DNA of 64,000 bases, from positions 4,092,001 through 4,156,000 of the forward strand of contig CP126203.1 of NCBI GenBank assembly GCA_030272155.1, in the 5' to 3' direction. The translations under genes and the position numbers were made by a program. Positions 48,282 through 62,400 of the stretch are shown here, in pieces. The stretch comes from Tetradesmus obliquus (Eukaryota > Chlorophyta > Chlorophyceae > Sphaeropleales > Scenedesmaceae). The stretch's first letter is position 1. Every line of letters starts with the position of its first letter. The notes beneath the pieces were generated by a model. The model was not told the DNA's origin. It searched no databases and saw only the letters and a program-made list of their open reading frames with translations.

Positions 48282-50496
48282 TCAGCGGCCCCAGTTCAGC
48301 AAGCTCCTCAGACGGTGGCGCCGACCCGGCGGCTGATAGTTGGGAAACGAGTACTCAGCCACACACGTCACAGAGTCCCCAGGGTTTAGTGTCACGGACA
48401 GGCCAGACTGGAGTGGTATAGCGTCTCCAGTTTGACTCAGCCGGTAACACTGCCATGCGGCGAGGACCTTACCCGATGCTGTGGATAGTGCAGGGGCTGA
48501 CAAGGTGTAACTGCCAGCGGGAACCAACCCATCTGCTCTGCCGCACACGTTGCCGACACCTGGAGCCGACACTGTTGCATTGCTGCCGCTGCCAATGACT
48601 CCAGATGACGACTTGCTGCACTGATAGGCTGGACCTTCTGTTACCAGAGTAGCAGTCAATCCAGGCCCGGGATTCATGTTTATGTTACTGGTACTCAGCA
48701 GCGCTAGGGTGGCCGTTTGGGCAGGGGCTGGTGCAGGCGTAGAGGTTGGGTCGGGGCTTGGGCCAAGAGCAGAGGTTGGGGTAGGGCTGCAACACACAGG
48801 AATGTAGCACAGACACAGATGCGGCACATCAGAGTCAAGGCAGGGCCATCATCCACATCGCGCCAGTTGACAATCCACACACTGCGACTCTGCTGGCGCG
48901 TACTGCAGATACTGCTGCAAGTCTTCCTGTCACCTATGAGCACGAACACGCCTGCCAGGCGTTACGTCAGCAGCGGCGCCTCAAAGTGTGGAGGATGGGT
49001 GCAGCTGTTTGTCTGTTGTGTGGTTGCTTGTTGTCAGCCTAGCCTGTGTGTACCGTATCTTGGTGTCTCGCTTCGTGGCAGCAGCGCTGCTTGCCTGACA
49101 CTCGAATAGATCACCAGACATCAATCGACTGGTCACTAGCTTGGAGTTTGCTACTCGGTAATGTCAGCTGGGTTAGAGTGTAGTTGGCTTGGATCTGCAG
49201 TGTTTGGCGCTTCGCCAAGTATATATTATTCAATAGCCTGCATAGTCTGCCAATATGTGTTGGCCCAAGGCTGTTGCGCTCCCCCAACCAACCCCCTAGA
49301 TATTCCCACCCTAAACCCCCTCTGCCCTGTTTCTCTGCGTCAAGCACGGGGTATCACTGCCCGAGGCAGGCCGGCGTGGCGTGGACGAGGGTGCTGGTGG
49401 TTTGTGGTTTTTCTATGCCTTTTTCCATCAACTAGGGCTGCTGCCGCAACAGCAGAGCAGCTGAATTCTTACGCCTGCTAGTGTGTTCAGCATGCATCAA
49501 AGATCCTTTCAGTCGCTCTTTTTACAATATTCCTGTTCTGTTGCCATAGGGGGTGTGCCGGTTCTCCAAAGCAACTCAACGTATTTACATGCGCCAATTG
49601 GTTTTTTGTTGTTTGGGTCCTGGCACCCTTTGCATAATCATTCTTGACAATGGTGTTAGCAGGAAGTGGGAGAGCGCTTTTTCTGCCAAGGTGTTCAACT
49701 CACTGATACCGGGCAGTCCTCTTGAAGTGTAAGGCAGCGGCCAGTTCGTGGTCGCTGATGTTCAGTTTACAGCAATAGCCATGATCCTTGGTGGTTGTGG
49801 GCTTTTAAGCGAGGCAGTCTATGCAGCGAATCAGCATGTTGTTTCCATAGTTTGTCCCCTTCATCAGCCGATGAAGGCGCGCGTGAGCCTTAGGTCAGGT
49901 TTTTTATTTGGAGAACACCGACTGGCTATCACTGCCTGAACACAGTTCAACTTCTTGTTTGCTGGAAGTACGCTACAGCTTGAGCCTTAGGTCAGGAGGC
50001 CTTCTGTTAAAGGTTCAGCACATGCGCCTTCACCGCTGAAGATTTGCGGAGGCGTGTAACGCTTGCCAACATGTTGGCAAACGCTTGCCAAAATGTTGGA
50101 AATATGTACAGTTTCCAAACCCAGTCACCTTGCTGACCAGGAAGAGATGGTGGGACTGTACATGGCTGCAGCGGCATTGCTGTGCGACCGTTTCACTTCT
50201 TGTCTACTTCGTGTGGATCTTTGCAACTGATTTCAGTAGCATGTTGACAGCAATGTTGCATATGTAGTATGTGCTTATTGTCAGTATATCAGCGTAAGCA
50301 ATCTGGCAGCTGTTTCAGCAAGCACATCACGCATGCAGTAACCTACGCACCTGGGAGAAGGTGATGGGCCGGGTGACGCATCAGGTGATGAGGTGGGTGA
50401 CAGGCTGGGTGACTCGCCATTAGATGGACCGGGTGACGGGCTGGGTGAATCGGCATTAGATGGGCTGGGTGATGGGCTGGGCTGGGTTGGTGGGGG
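48282..50496 (-). other. Modular gene: last linker and terminal SpaA-like exon
   Basis: Exon 50496-50351 is a PSPSPS linker ending with AG of a split codon. Exon 48786-48282 opens PTPTSALGPSPDPTSTPAPA, continues with the beta-rich Cys domain (LALLSTSN, GPGLTATL, YQCSKSSSGV, VCG, GSYTL, AWQCYRL, VTLNPGDSVTCVAEY) and ends RRHRLRSLLNWGR. The basic tail RRHRLRSLL is identical in the paralogous exon at 44961. Confidence 0.82.
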
Positions 50497-53400
50497 CTGC
50501 AGATATACACACGCAGCAGCACACCAGGTGCTTCAGCTTGTGGCACGCAGCGCCTTGCGGAATGGATGATGAGCAAGCTACACATGTACTTGCGACGTAT
50601 CAGCACAGCGTCTGGCAATTCTGGGTGTGTGCACGCATAGCTTGGTGGTGATTCTGCAAAAGAAATGCACCCTCACCACTGCAGCGCTGCATGCGATGCG
50701 ACAGAACAGCCAACAGACCCTGCAGAATTGGCCAGCTGGCCTCCTGCAGGAGGCAGCTAATCATTAGTTCCTGAGGAACTGTGTGGCATGCGGCATCGCT
50801 GGCAACACATTACGCATGTGAGGCAAATGCATTGCAAGCCCGTGAAGCAAAGCATCTTACCAGACAGCAGGTCTCTAGACTTGCAGGCACGTCTGCATTT
50901 GCCACGAAGGCACCTGGCATGGGGGTCCAGCCTGGCGTCAGCGAACAGTTGTAGTCTTGCCTGTTGGGGAGGGTGACGTCAGAGTCTCGGCATGACGGCT
51001 ACAGTACAAAGCAGCAAACAACAACAAATGTTCATGTTTGAGGCAGCCGTTGTTTGAAGCAGCTGGTGCAACACATATGATGTCAATAACAACAAATACG
51101 GTGGTTGTTGAGCATGTCAGCTGGGCTGATGCCAAGTACAAGAACACCAATACCGTATGAAAATTGTATGCTAGCTGCACCAAAGGTTCAAGCCACACTC
51201 ATCAGCCTAACTTTTGCATTGAACTGTTCAACATGTGCATGCAGTTGGTCATGTGTGTGGCAATGCTTGGGCCGCCTTTACTTACAATGCAGCAGGTCAC
51301 TTCGCTTCCGAGCAAGGTGGCGGCGCTCGCGTTGTAGATTGCTGAATTGCAATTCCAGGGCAGTGCTGCGTTGTTGACGTTGCGATGCTGGCATGTTGCC
51401 TGCAGGGTCAGCAAAATCGACACAAGTCAGACCAGGGGTGATGTGGTGAGTGCACAACACCACACATGTGCACCTGTTGTCTGGTGTAGAATGATTTGAG
51501 ACAGCAGCGCTCAACATGATCGACAAGGTATGGGTACACAACCAACGGCATGTGCGACCTCGAGTGTATGGAACCGCCGCAAAATCAGCACATATGCAAT
51601 GTGCGCCATAGGTGCATCAGAAAGTGCATTGAAAGCCTGTGGGATCCCTTACCGATCGCAAGCTCATGTACTCAGTCAAGTGGTGCAAGTAATTAGCAGC
51701 AAGTGGCACATTGACATCTGACAGAATTGATGGCAGCTGGGTCTAGAATATACATGCTGTAGCGATCTGTGGGTCACACAAGGTGAATGCTTGCACTCCC
51801 CAGGAGCACACATTTGTGCTGCAGTATGCAGGTGACGCTCACCAAGCAGCATGCTCCATTGCTGGGTGGAGAGTAGGTAGCGTTGGCAGTGTTGACCAAC
51901 GTGGTGCTGGGGCACGCAAACTCACTGCAGTTTGCTGCAGGTGCAGGGCTCGGCGAAGGGGAGGGCGGTGGACTGCATTACGCAGGCAGCAGCAGTCATG
52001 TCCAATCGGTTTTTGTCAACGCCTGGCTGCAACCTACTTGGACAACAGCATGCTGCTGCACCCGCCAGTGAGTGGTTGCTATAGTCCTGATACGTCATTT
52101 GCATCGTGTGAAGTGTGCATCATCATCATCATGTTACCATTTAAGTGTGAAGTGTGAAGTGTGCATGTGGATCAGAAAAGCGCCACTTTGCATTTGGGGT
52201 GCATATGCATGCTCAGCTGTCGGCAATCTTGACATGGTGCAGATGTCAACGACAATGTGTCACATGATGGGTCCTATTCATCATATCAGCAGTTGCTGTA
52301 ACAGCTGCTTGGAAGCTGCTGCAATCAATTACTAAGATTGGTGCAGCAGCGCCTTGGATCGGATTGCAGTGGCTGCTACATGCGGTGCAAATCTCACCCG
52401 TTGGGTTGAGGGGAGGTTCCTGGGCTTGGTGATGGAGTGACAGGAGCCGCCTGCACAGTTTCAGGAAAGACACGGGGTGATCTCTTTGCCCAATGAGCCT
52501 CAGGCTGTCATTAGCTCCCCAAACCCGTGCCGCAGTGCGGCTTCTGACACTTGATGAGAGTGCGTATATTGTGCTGATCAGCAATGGTGCCCGGAGGTCT
52601 GGCTATGATATGTTGCCTGGCATGATTGTGAGGTTGTTCTACCCACACATAGTGAAAGAAACACATAATAAGCATGTTGCGGGCTGAGCAACGAATCAAA
52701 CAGTAACCAGCTGCAGCATCGCAGCATCGCAGTAGCTCAAGAGCGCTGCCAAACCCACTCACGCTGCGTGAAGGCAAGCCGATGTCACCGTAGCACATGG
52801 ACATGATTCTGCAAGCCGCATTGGGCCAATGCACAAGAGTACAACAACAGGCGCTGTTTGCAGAAGAGGCCACGCTGCTGCCGCACGGTAGCGTGACCCT
52901 GTGTCCCAAAAGCACAGTGCTCCTAAGCGTACCTGACAGCATGTCTCGTTGCTGGGGTTTGTTGCCAATGCGTTGCTGGTGTTGCGTACGAATCCTGGAG
53001 GGCAAATCCAGGGTTCGTCGATTTGCCTGGTGGTGACGTTCGTGTCTGTGCATGTGGGCTGCATACCGGGGCAGCAAGACATCAACACATCAGGGGTCAG
53101 CAGCAGGACCGTTTTGTGCACGCCCAAGGGCGTGCCAACCTCCGTCTGCTCTGATGCACTGGGCAGCTGGCCAGCGGCTTGCAATCAACTTCAAGTGGCT
53201 GCCACACCTCACCACTGATGATTTGAAGCCTCCATTTAAGCTCGTCGAGATGAATATGTGAGTTTGTGGTTTGCTGAAGTCACGCGCTAAAGCGTGCTGA
53301 ACTGTTTGTGCACTGGCCGCAGCAAGGCATGACCCACTGAGCTTTCATAGGGTGACCCAAGGGGTTTCAGAAGAGACTCACTCAGGTTTCAAAGATGGAA

Positions 53401-56400
53401 AACTGTACATACAGGCAATACATACATACTTACCAAGCAGCATAGTTCTGGGGAAGGAGGCCATGCCAGGAGATTGTCAGGGTTGTTCGCTGTGTTAAAG
53501 CAGCGATACGGCTGTGCACCGTCATTAGTCAGAGTGCGGTCCTGGCAAGTAGTCTGCAGCAACATCCACATGTGCAGGGTGTTAGCAGCAATGGCAGGGC
53601 CCATTGCATTGAGTAGCAAAAGCTATTGAGTGCTGCAGGGTGATGGCTGGGGATGCCTGTTGTTGACGGTTATGTTGATTGAATTCAAGTGAAAGCTTTT
53701 CATGGGGAGGATTCAGGTATACAGATGATGGGTTTGCCTGCATACCATGACTGTCGTTATCACATTCGTTCAACACGCACACCTTTGTGCCACACACTGT
53801 GCACCTCATGATTGATTTCTTCAGCCACCATACCCAGAGATGCGTGCCCACATTGCTATGAGGGTGCAAGAAACAGGGACAGCACTCAGTGCTAGTGACT
53901 AGCTCTGCACAAACAGTTTTGCTACATGGCATTTACTGGTGCACCTTACGACTGCATACATTGCGCAGGTGTAAAAAAACAGCCCCTACCCCTCGGCTAT
54001 GCCATTTGTTCAAGCACCTACCACGCAACAGAGTGAATCGTCAGGAGGTCCCCTGTACAAGTTGGCATCATTTGCAACTCCCGAGGCGCAGGTGTATGTC
54101 TGGTTGCCACTTCTCACCACGTTGCGGTCGAAGCACGTTGGCTGCGACAGCAGGGCACACAAAACATCAAGCTCGAATGAGTGTGCAGCCAAATAAGATA
54201 TGGCTGTCAACACTGACAGGAGTTTCCAGCTCACAAGCAGCAGCAACTGTTGACAGTCTCAGCTGCCATCAAGTCTATCCAAGCATCTGCATGAAATTCG
54301 CGTGATCAAGTCTATCCAAGCATCTGTCTGAAATTTGCGTGATCAAGTCTATCCAAGCACCTGTCTGAATTGACTGCTGGCCATCATTGATCCAGCATAA
54401 TCCCTTACCAAGCAGCATGCACTGTTGTTGGCTGGTGTGTATGTTGCGTTGGCTGTGTTGTTGAGCGTGCCAAATGGGCAAGTCCATTCGCTGCATGGCA
54501 CCTCCGGTGCAGGGGATGGCGATGGGCTGCAGCATATGTAAGCCAGAAGGAACAAGTTGTCCTCACATACAACAAGCTTGTCAAGCCATGCATCTTGTTG
54601 GTGTTAGGGGGTCCGGGGTTAGTCGTTGTGTGCACCAAATCATTTGCAGTTGCACTGTTGCATGGTTTACATTCCACAAGGCAATGCACATCCATTGCAC
54701 GGCTACACCATATTTTGCAGATGATGAGCTCAATGTGACACCTCACAACCAAGACAAAACACAATTTGATGCTGATCCACATGGGCAGTTGTCATGATAA
54801 CATATGATATGATATGATATGATAATATGATATGATATATGATAAATGAGCAGGTTTGCGTTTGCTTTTGGTGAGCATCATTACATGTTGACAATGTAGC
54901 GTCATCCGATCTGAGCTACTTATAAGTGGCACGTGTTGCATTTGAACTGTGGTCAGACAGCAGCAGCAAACCATACCATACCATACCTTTCTGTTGTTGT
55001 TGGACTGGGGCTTGGTGACTCTGTATTTGAAGAGGATGGTGATGGGCTGGGGCTTGCCAACTCATTTGATGAGGATGATGGTGATGGGCTGGGGCTTGGC
55101 ACCTCATTTGACAAAGGTGAGGGTGATGGGCTGGGGCTTGCGCCCTCACTTGATGTGGGCGAGGGTGATGGGCCGGGGCTTGACACCTCATTTTGTGATG
55201 GTGATGGTGATGGGCTGGGGCTTGGCACCTCATTCTGTGATGGCGATGGGCTGGGGCTTGGCACCTCATTTGATGATGGTGACGGGCTGGGGCTTGGCAC
55301 CTCATTTGATGATGGTGATGGTGATGGGCTGGGGCTTGGCACCTCGTTTTGCGATGGCGAGGGTGATGGGCTGGGGCTTGGCATTTCATTTGATGAAGGT
55401 GACGGAGACGGTGTAGCTGCATCAGGCTGCAATAGGCAACAAGTCAGCACACCATGCTCAGTACTTTGAATTTGATGACCGAGATGGGAAACTTATGTCT
55501 ACCAGTGGACCGTGCCGGCATATCAAAAACCAGGTGCAAAGTACATACATTTCAGGCAGCTGAAATCTGACACTTGGGTGAGAATGTTTGGGCACCTCCC
55601 AGGGCATGGACCCGTGCAAACATGTTTCAATGCATCAGTGTTGACGCTGCTGCACATGACAAGTGGCTTTACAACTGTAAAGCAATAACCAGTCATGAAA
55701 GTGTGTATGCTTCTTCTCAACCAACCTATCAATGCAGTGAACGCAGTGTACTGCTTGAAATCACAACACTGTGGCATGCATGGTGTCTGTCAGCTGCTTT
55801 TCGCTGACCAGCGTACCACGCAGCAGTTGGTCGCGTTGGGAGGCAGCAAAGCTGCCTCTGAGTCAAAGTTGAAGCTTGATCCATCAGGGCAATTGTATGG
55901 CTGAATGCCCTCTGTCAATACCAAGCGATCCGTGCATGTTGGCTGCAGATGCATCACAAACATGTGCAGTGTCAGCTTGGCTTGCAAGGACGCATGATGT
56001 TATGTATGTTCATGCAATTTGACGTTGTTGAGAGTGAGGATTGGGTGGATGATGTACTCAATTTGTTGATGGTCGTTGTCAATCACACATGCTGAATAGA
56101 AATTACTGAGCACATGCATGGCTTTCCAAAGTGGCAGAAGGCGTAGCCATTGGCGTTTTTATGTTGAATGACCCTGTGGCCGGCATCGACCTCTTGTTTG
56201 TGTTTTTCTACAAATGTGCACTGACAACGCAAGGCAAGCAACAAGCATATGCGTGCACTCCTACTGAGCAACACCATCATCGGCTGATCTGGGCCAGTGG
56301 AAGCATTCTCACCAAGCAACATGTAGCATTTGTGGCTGGTGTGACTGCAGCGTTGGCTGTGTTGTTGGCCGTGCCGGGTGGGCAAGTCCAATCCATACAG

Positions 56401-59400
56401 GCCACTCCGGTTGGCGGGGCCGGTGACGGACTGCAACATCAGGACCCGCGGCAACAATGCAAAGTGCTCAACATATGCAAATGGCTCGGTGAATGTTCAA
56501 CCCTGACATCACACCCATATCACAGGCATACAAGACACCTGTGGGGATGCTGGGTGTGTCAATATGTGGATGCAAGGCAACTGTTCTACGAACTTCTTGT
56601 TCAGGGAACAACTGCCTATGCACCAGCAGCAGCAGCATCAGCAGCTACACATGCTAGCCGAAAGACATAAATGCAACAACATCCACAACAAACCTTGGTG
56701 TTGCTGGCGGATCAGGGTTTGGCGACTCTGTTGGTGTCACGGAAGGTGATGGGCTGGGGCTTGTCAGCTCGTTTGATGAAGGTGATGGTGATGGGCTGGG
56801 GCTTGGTACCTCATTCTGTAATGGTGAGGGTGATGGGCTGGGGCTTGACACCTCATTTGATGAAGGTGATGGGCTGGGGCTTGATACCTCATTCTGTGAT
56901 GGTGAGGGTGATGGGCTGGGGCTTGGCACCTCATTTGATGATGGTGACGGGCTGGGGCTTGATGCCTCATTCTGTGATGGTGAGGGTGATGGGCTTGGGC
57001 TTGGCACCTCATTTGATGATGGTGACGGGCTGGGGGGGCTTGGCACCTCGTTTGATGATGGTGATGAACTGGGGCTTGGCACCTCATTTGATGATGGTGA
57101 TGGGCTGGGGCTTGGCACCTCATTTGATGATGGTGACGGGCTGGGGGGACTTGGCACCTCGTTTGATGATGGTGATGGGCTGGGGCTTGGCACCTCATTT
57201 GATGATGGTGATGGACTGGGGCTTGGCACCTCATTTGATGATGGTGAGGGAGACGGTGTAGTTTGATCAGGCTGCAATTGGCAACAAAGAATCACAGCAT
57301 GCTCAAGTCCTTGAAGTTGGATGTTCAACATGTTTTTACCAGGTCGGTGGGACATGCCAGCATTGCAAACACTGGCTGCAGCACAAGCACTCAAGTTTCT
57401 GGCAGTGGAGACCTGGCTCTTGGGAATCAATGTTGGAGCATCAGGTGATGGACCCGCGCAAACATGTTTTAGTGCATACGATTGATGTTGCTGCACAGGG
57501 AGCGCCGCTTACAGCTGTACAGCAACATCAAGTCATAAAGGTGTGTATTTCGTAACAGTACAAGAAAACTTGCCCAACCTATCAATGCATGGAATTCCCT
57601 GGGCTGCAACAATGTGACATGCATGGTGCCTGTCAGCTGCTTCTCGCTGATCAGCGTACCACGCAGCAGTTGGTCGCGTTGGGAGGCAGCAAAGCTGCCT
57701 CTGAGTCAAAGTTGAAGCTTGATCCATCAGGGCAATTGTATGGCTGAATGCCCTCTGTCGATACCAAGCGGTCCGTGCATGTTGGCTGCAGATGCATGAC
57801 ACAAACATGTGCAGTGTTAGCTTGACTTGTAAGGACGCATGATGTTATGCCTGCGTGTGTGTTCATCAACACCTGTGCTGCCATCCACCCCTTGTTCATC
57901 CTTTGCAAACATGCACTGACAGCACAAGGCAAGCAACAAGCATATGCGTGCACTCCTACTGAGCAACACCATCATCCGCTGATCTGGGCCAGGGGAAGGT
58001 TTCTCACCAAGCAACATGTAGCGTTGGTGGCTGGTGTGACTGCAGCGTTGGCTGTGTTGTCGGCCGTGCCGGGTGGGCAAGTCCAATCCATACAGGCCAC
58101 TCCGGTTGGCGGGGCCGGTGACGGACTGCAACATCAGGACCCGCGGCAACAATGCAAAGTGCTCAACATATGCAGATGGCTCGGTGAATGTTCAACCCTG
58201 ACATCACACCCATATCACAGGCATGCAAGACACCTGTGGGGATGCTGGGTGTGTCAATATGTGGATGCAAGGCAACTGTAACAGCTACGAACTTCTTGTT
58301 CAGGGAACAACTGCCTATGCACCAGCAGCAGCAGCATCAGCAGCTACACATGCTAGCCGAAATTCATAAATGCAACCACATCCACAACAAACCTTGGTGT
58401 TGCTGGCGGATCAGGGTTTGGCGACTCTGTTGGTGTCACGGAAGGTGATGGGCTGGGGCTTGTCAGCTCGTTTGATGAAGGTGATGGTGATGGGCTGGGG
58501 CTTGGTACCTCATTCTGTAATGGTGAGGGTGATGGGCTGGGGCTTGACACCTCATTTGATGAAGGTGATGGGCTGGGGCTTGATACCTCATTCTGTGATG
58601 GTGAGGGTGATGGGCTGGGGCTTGGCACCTCATTTGATGATGGTGACGGGCTGGGGCTTGATGCCTCATTCTGTGATGGTGAGGGTGATGGGCTTGGGCT
58701 TGGCACCTCATTTGATGATGGTGACGGGCTGGGGGGGCTTGGCACCTCGTTTGATGATGGTGATGAACTGGGGCTTGGCACCTCATTTGATGATGGTGAT
58801 GGGCTGGGGGGGCTTGGCACCTCGTTTGATGATGGTGATGGGCTGGGGCTTGGCACCTCATTTGATGATGGTGATGGGCTGGGGCTTGGCACCTCATTTG
58901 ATGATGGTGAGGGAGACGGTGTAGTTTGATCAGGCTGCAATTGGCAACAAAGAATCACAGCATGCTCAAGTCCTTGAAGTTGGATGTTCAACATGTTTTT
59001 ACCAGGTCGGTGGGACATGCCAGCATTGCAAACACTGGCTGCAGCACAAGCACTCAAGTTTCTGGCAGTGGAGACCTGGCTCTTGGGAATCAATGTTGGA
59101 GCATCAGGTGATGGACCCGCGCAAACATGTTTTAGTGCATACGATTGATGTTGCTGCACAGGGAGCGCCGCTTACAGCTGTACAGCAACATCAAGTCATA
59201 AAGGTGTGTATTTCGTAACAGTACAAGAAAACTTGCCCAACCTATCAATGCATGGAATTCCCTGGGCTGCAACAATGTGACATGCATGGTACCTGTCAGC
59301 TGCTTCTCGCTGATCAGCGTACCACGCAGCAGTTGGTCGCGTTGGGAGGCAGCAAAGCTGCCTCTGAGTCAAAGTTGAAGCTTGATCCATCAGGGCAATT

Positions 59401-62400
59401 GTATGGCTGAATGCCCTCTGTCGATACCAAGCGGTCCGTGCATGTTGGCTGCAGATGCATGACACAAACATGTGCAGTGTTAGCTTGACTTGTAAGGACG
59501 CATGATGTTATGCCTGCGTGTGTGTTCATCAACACCTGTGCTGCCATCCACCCCTTGTTCATCCTTTGCAAACATGCACTGACAGCACAAGGCAAGCAAC
59601 AAGCATATGCGTGCACTCCTACTGAGCAACACCATCATCCGCTGATCTGGGCCAGGGGAAGGTTTCTCACCAAGCAACATGTAGCGTTGGTGGCTGGTGT
59701 GACTGCAGCGTTGGCTGTGTTGTCGGCCGTGCCGGGTGGGCAAGTCCAATCCATACAGGCCACTCTGGTTGGCGGGGCCGGTGACGGACTGCAACATCAG
59801 GACCCGCGGCAGCAATGCAAATTGCTTTGAAAATGCAGATTGCCTAGTAAGCGCTCCCACCCGTGGCAGCACACACCTTCCTTGGGCACCCAGAGCGCTG
59901 ATAGGCATGCTGGGTTGATTGACATACAGTGATAAAGTAACAAGTATGGTGGAGCAGCAGCCTATGCATTACAGGAAAGTCCATCAACGTCCAAGGGCGC
60001 CTTTTAATGTCGTATAAAAGTGCTTAGAAGTGTAGAATGCACCCGTGTGTGATATGTCATGGTAATGTGTACCACAACCGCACCTGCATCAACAGCAGCT
60101 GCACACCCAGGACACATATGCGACCAAACTCACAACACACCTTTGAGTTGGTGGCGGGCCGGGATTCGGTGACTCTACTGGCGTCGCGCCGGGTGATGGG
60201 CTGGGGCTTGACACCTCATTTGGTGAGGGCGAGGGCGATGGGCTCGTGGCAGTGGCTTGGCAGCAAAGGGCGTCACTTAGAGTCTGCCCTGGCTGCAGAA
60301 TCTTGTCAGTGAGCAGCGACCCAGTTGTACAGGTGTGCTGGGAACAGAGGGGCACCGCTTCATAAGTCACAAAACCCCCTGCAAACATGGAATTGTGCGG
60401 ACACTTGTATGGCAGTCAGAACAGCTATTGCAATCCAAATGCATTACCGTCCTCTGGGCATGCATAAAATCACCCGGCATATGCGTGGCACGCTCATGGT
60501 GCAGTGGTGCACAACCGCTCAATGCTGCTGACACTGACATGTGCCACAGATACAAGCTGCACATGCAACAAAGACCTGCATCACACTGACCAGGCCAGAA
60601 AGGCAAGGCATACATGCTGTGAGCTATGTCTCATGTTGCCAAAAAAACAATGTCAGTCCTCAGCAGTTGCTGCACGCCAGCATCATGTTGCAGGACAATG
60701 TCGTGAGGGCATCGGATGCGTTATCTGTGCGCACCTGTCCGCTGAGCGTCGATACTGGCTTGATTCAGAGTGCAGAACGGACCACACCAAACTGGGGTGC
60801 TGGTTGGGATGTAGTTGGCCAGCCCAAGATCTGTTTGCAGGTATATGGTCAAGACCTGTAACTCGGTGAATGAAGCCTCGTTCCTCACAGTGATGATCAC
60901 TTGCATAACCACAAATGATGAGCCCAGAAGGTGCCTGCGTCCAACTGTTGTGGTGTCATTTACAACCTGCAGAAGCAGAACAAGCAAGAAACATTCAGCA
61001 TGGACAATCTTATGCCTGAACGCATTGCAGCACCTATCATAAGGTGAGTCTCCCGGAACACGTCAAGTGACCGGCGGCCAGTCTTGATGCATGTGAATCG
61101 TCTGGATTGTGTTAAAAACAGGGAAGACAGCAATTCAACGTCCTGACCTTTGCTGCAGCACAGCGGGAGTGCACAGCCCCGCTCAGGCGCAGGCTCCCGC
61201 CGTTTGCTATGGCTGTCCAGGGTTGAATCTTTCTCAAACTCACGGTGCAGTTGCCCTTGGTAACAACCAGGTTGTCTTGAACCTGTGTTGGGGCTTGATC
61301 AATAACGGTTGTATTGATGCTCTGAACCATGTCGTTGTGTTGCGTGTCGTTGCACTGTGTGCCAGATACAGCGACGTCCAAGTTTGCAGTCGGCAACTGG
61401 CCGGCAGAGACCTGCGCCAAACAAACAAGCAGCATTGAAAACAACAGGATCAGGCCAATCCCACACGCAGATCAGTCAAGCAGTAGGAACATTCAAAACA
61501 AAATGGTCGCACTACAGCAGCAAGTACATTACATTCTATTTCTGTTGCTTTACCAAACCTTAACTAAAACCCAGTGCTGTTTCTGACAGGCTGTGGGAAT
61601 GCTTGATGCAAAGGATGGCCAAGTTGTTGTGCACAAGTTGTTGTGCAGCACTTGTGGTGCAGGTGACTCCGTGACGGATAGGGGCTGGGGCTAGGGCTGA
61701 GAAGTCGAGCACTGCACCTGAGGTGACGGTGAGGGGCTGACAGTGGGGCTGGTTGGCACAGGGGAAGAGGAAGTTGAAGGGCTAGGGGATGGCATGGCTG
61801 GGCCCGGCTGCATGGAAGGCAGGCAGGCGCGGTGATGCAGCAAATTGCACTCGAGTGTCCGAGCTCGGAGCTGCCAGGGACATTACGACTGAACTATGCA
61901 AATGGTGTCATTGCAGGCTTGCATGCCGTCCAGAAGCCGGGGCCAGAGACACAATGCACTTACACTCATGCTGCGTTGTGAATCACAATGATGCAAATCA
62001 ACAATTGTGGTACTGTCTGCCTCTTTGCGGCCGCTTGAATGTGGTCATGCTCCAGAGCACACACCTTACAGATGCTTAAGGTCCTTAAACCTGTTGCTGC
62101 CAGCCTGGCACATATCTTGCACATACACATGTATCAGGCATGATGTTTGAACTGCTGTGACGAGCAAACACATTATTGTCGCCAACGGAGCCAACACACT
62201 CACCAAACAGCATGCGTCATCGTTCGGGAGATGGACCCCTGAGTTGATATCGACAAAGTTTGGTAACAAAGGAGAAGCGCACAGGTACGTCTGGTTGCCA
62301 GGCGCGGTAACATTGGTGTCCGTGCATGTGGGCTGCAGGAAAAGTAAGCAGCAGCAGAGGCAGCATGGCAGACGCAAAAGTGAGTGCTCCCCAGCTACAA

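Noticed and set aside
54933..55469. Gly-Asp-Leu repeat protein on the plus strand (and similar at 56671-57261, 58370-58924, 62667-63329)
   Set aside because: Antisense shadow of the SPSPSP linkers, which have splice sites, phase and flanking Cys modules on the minus strand.
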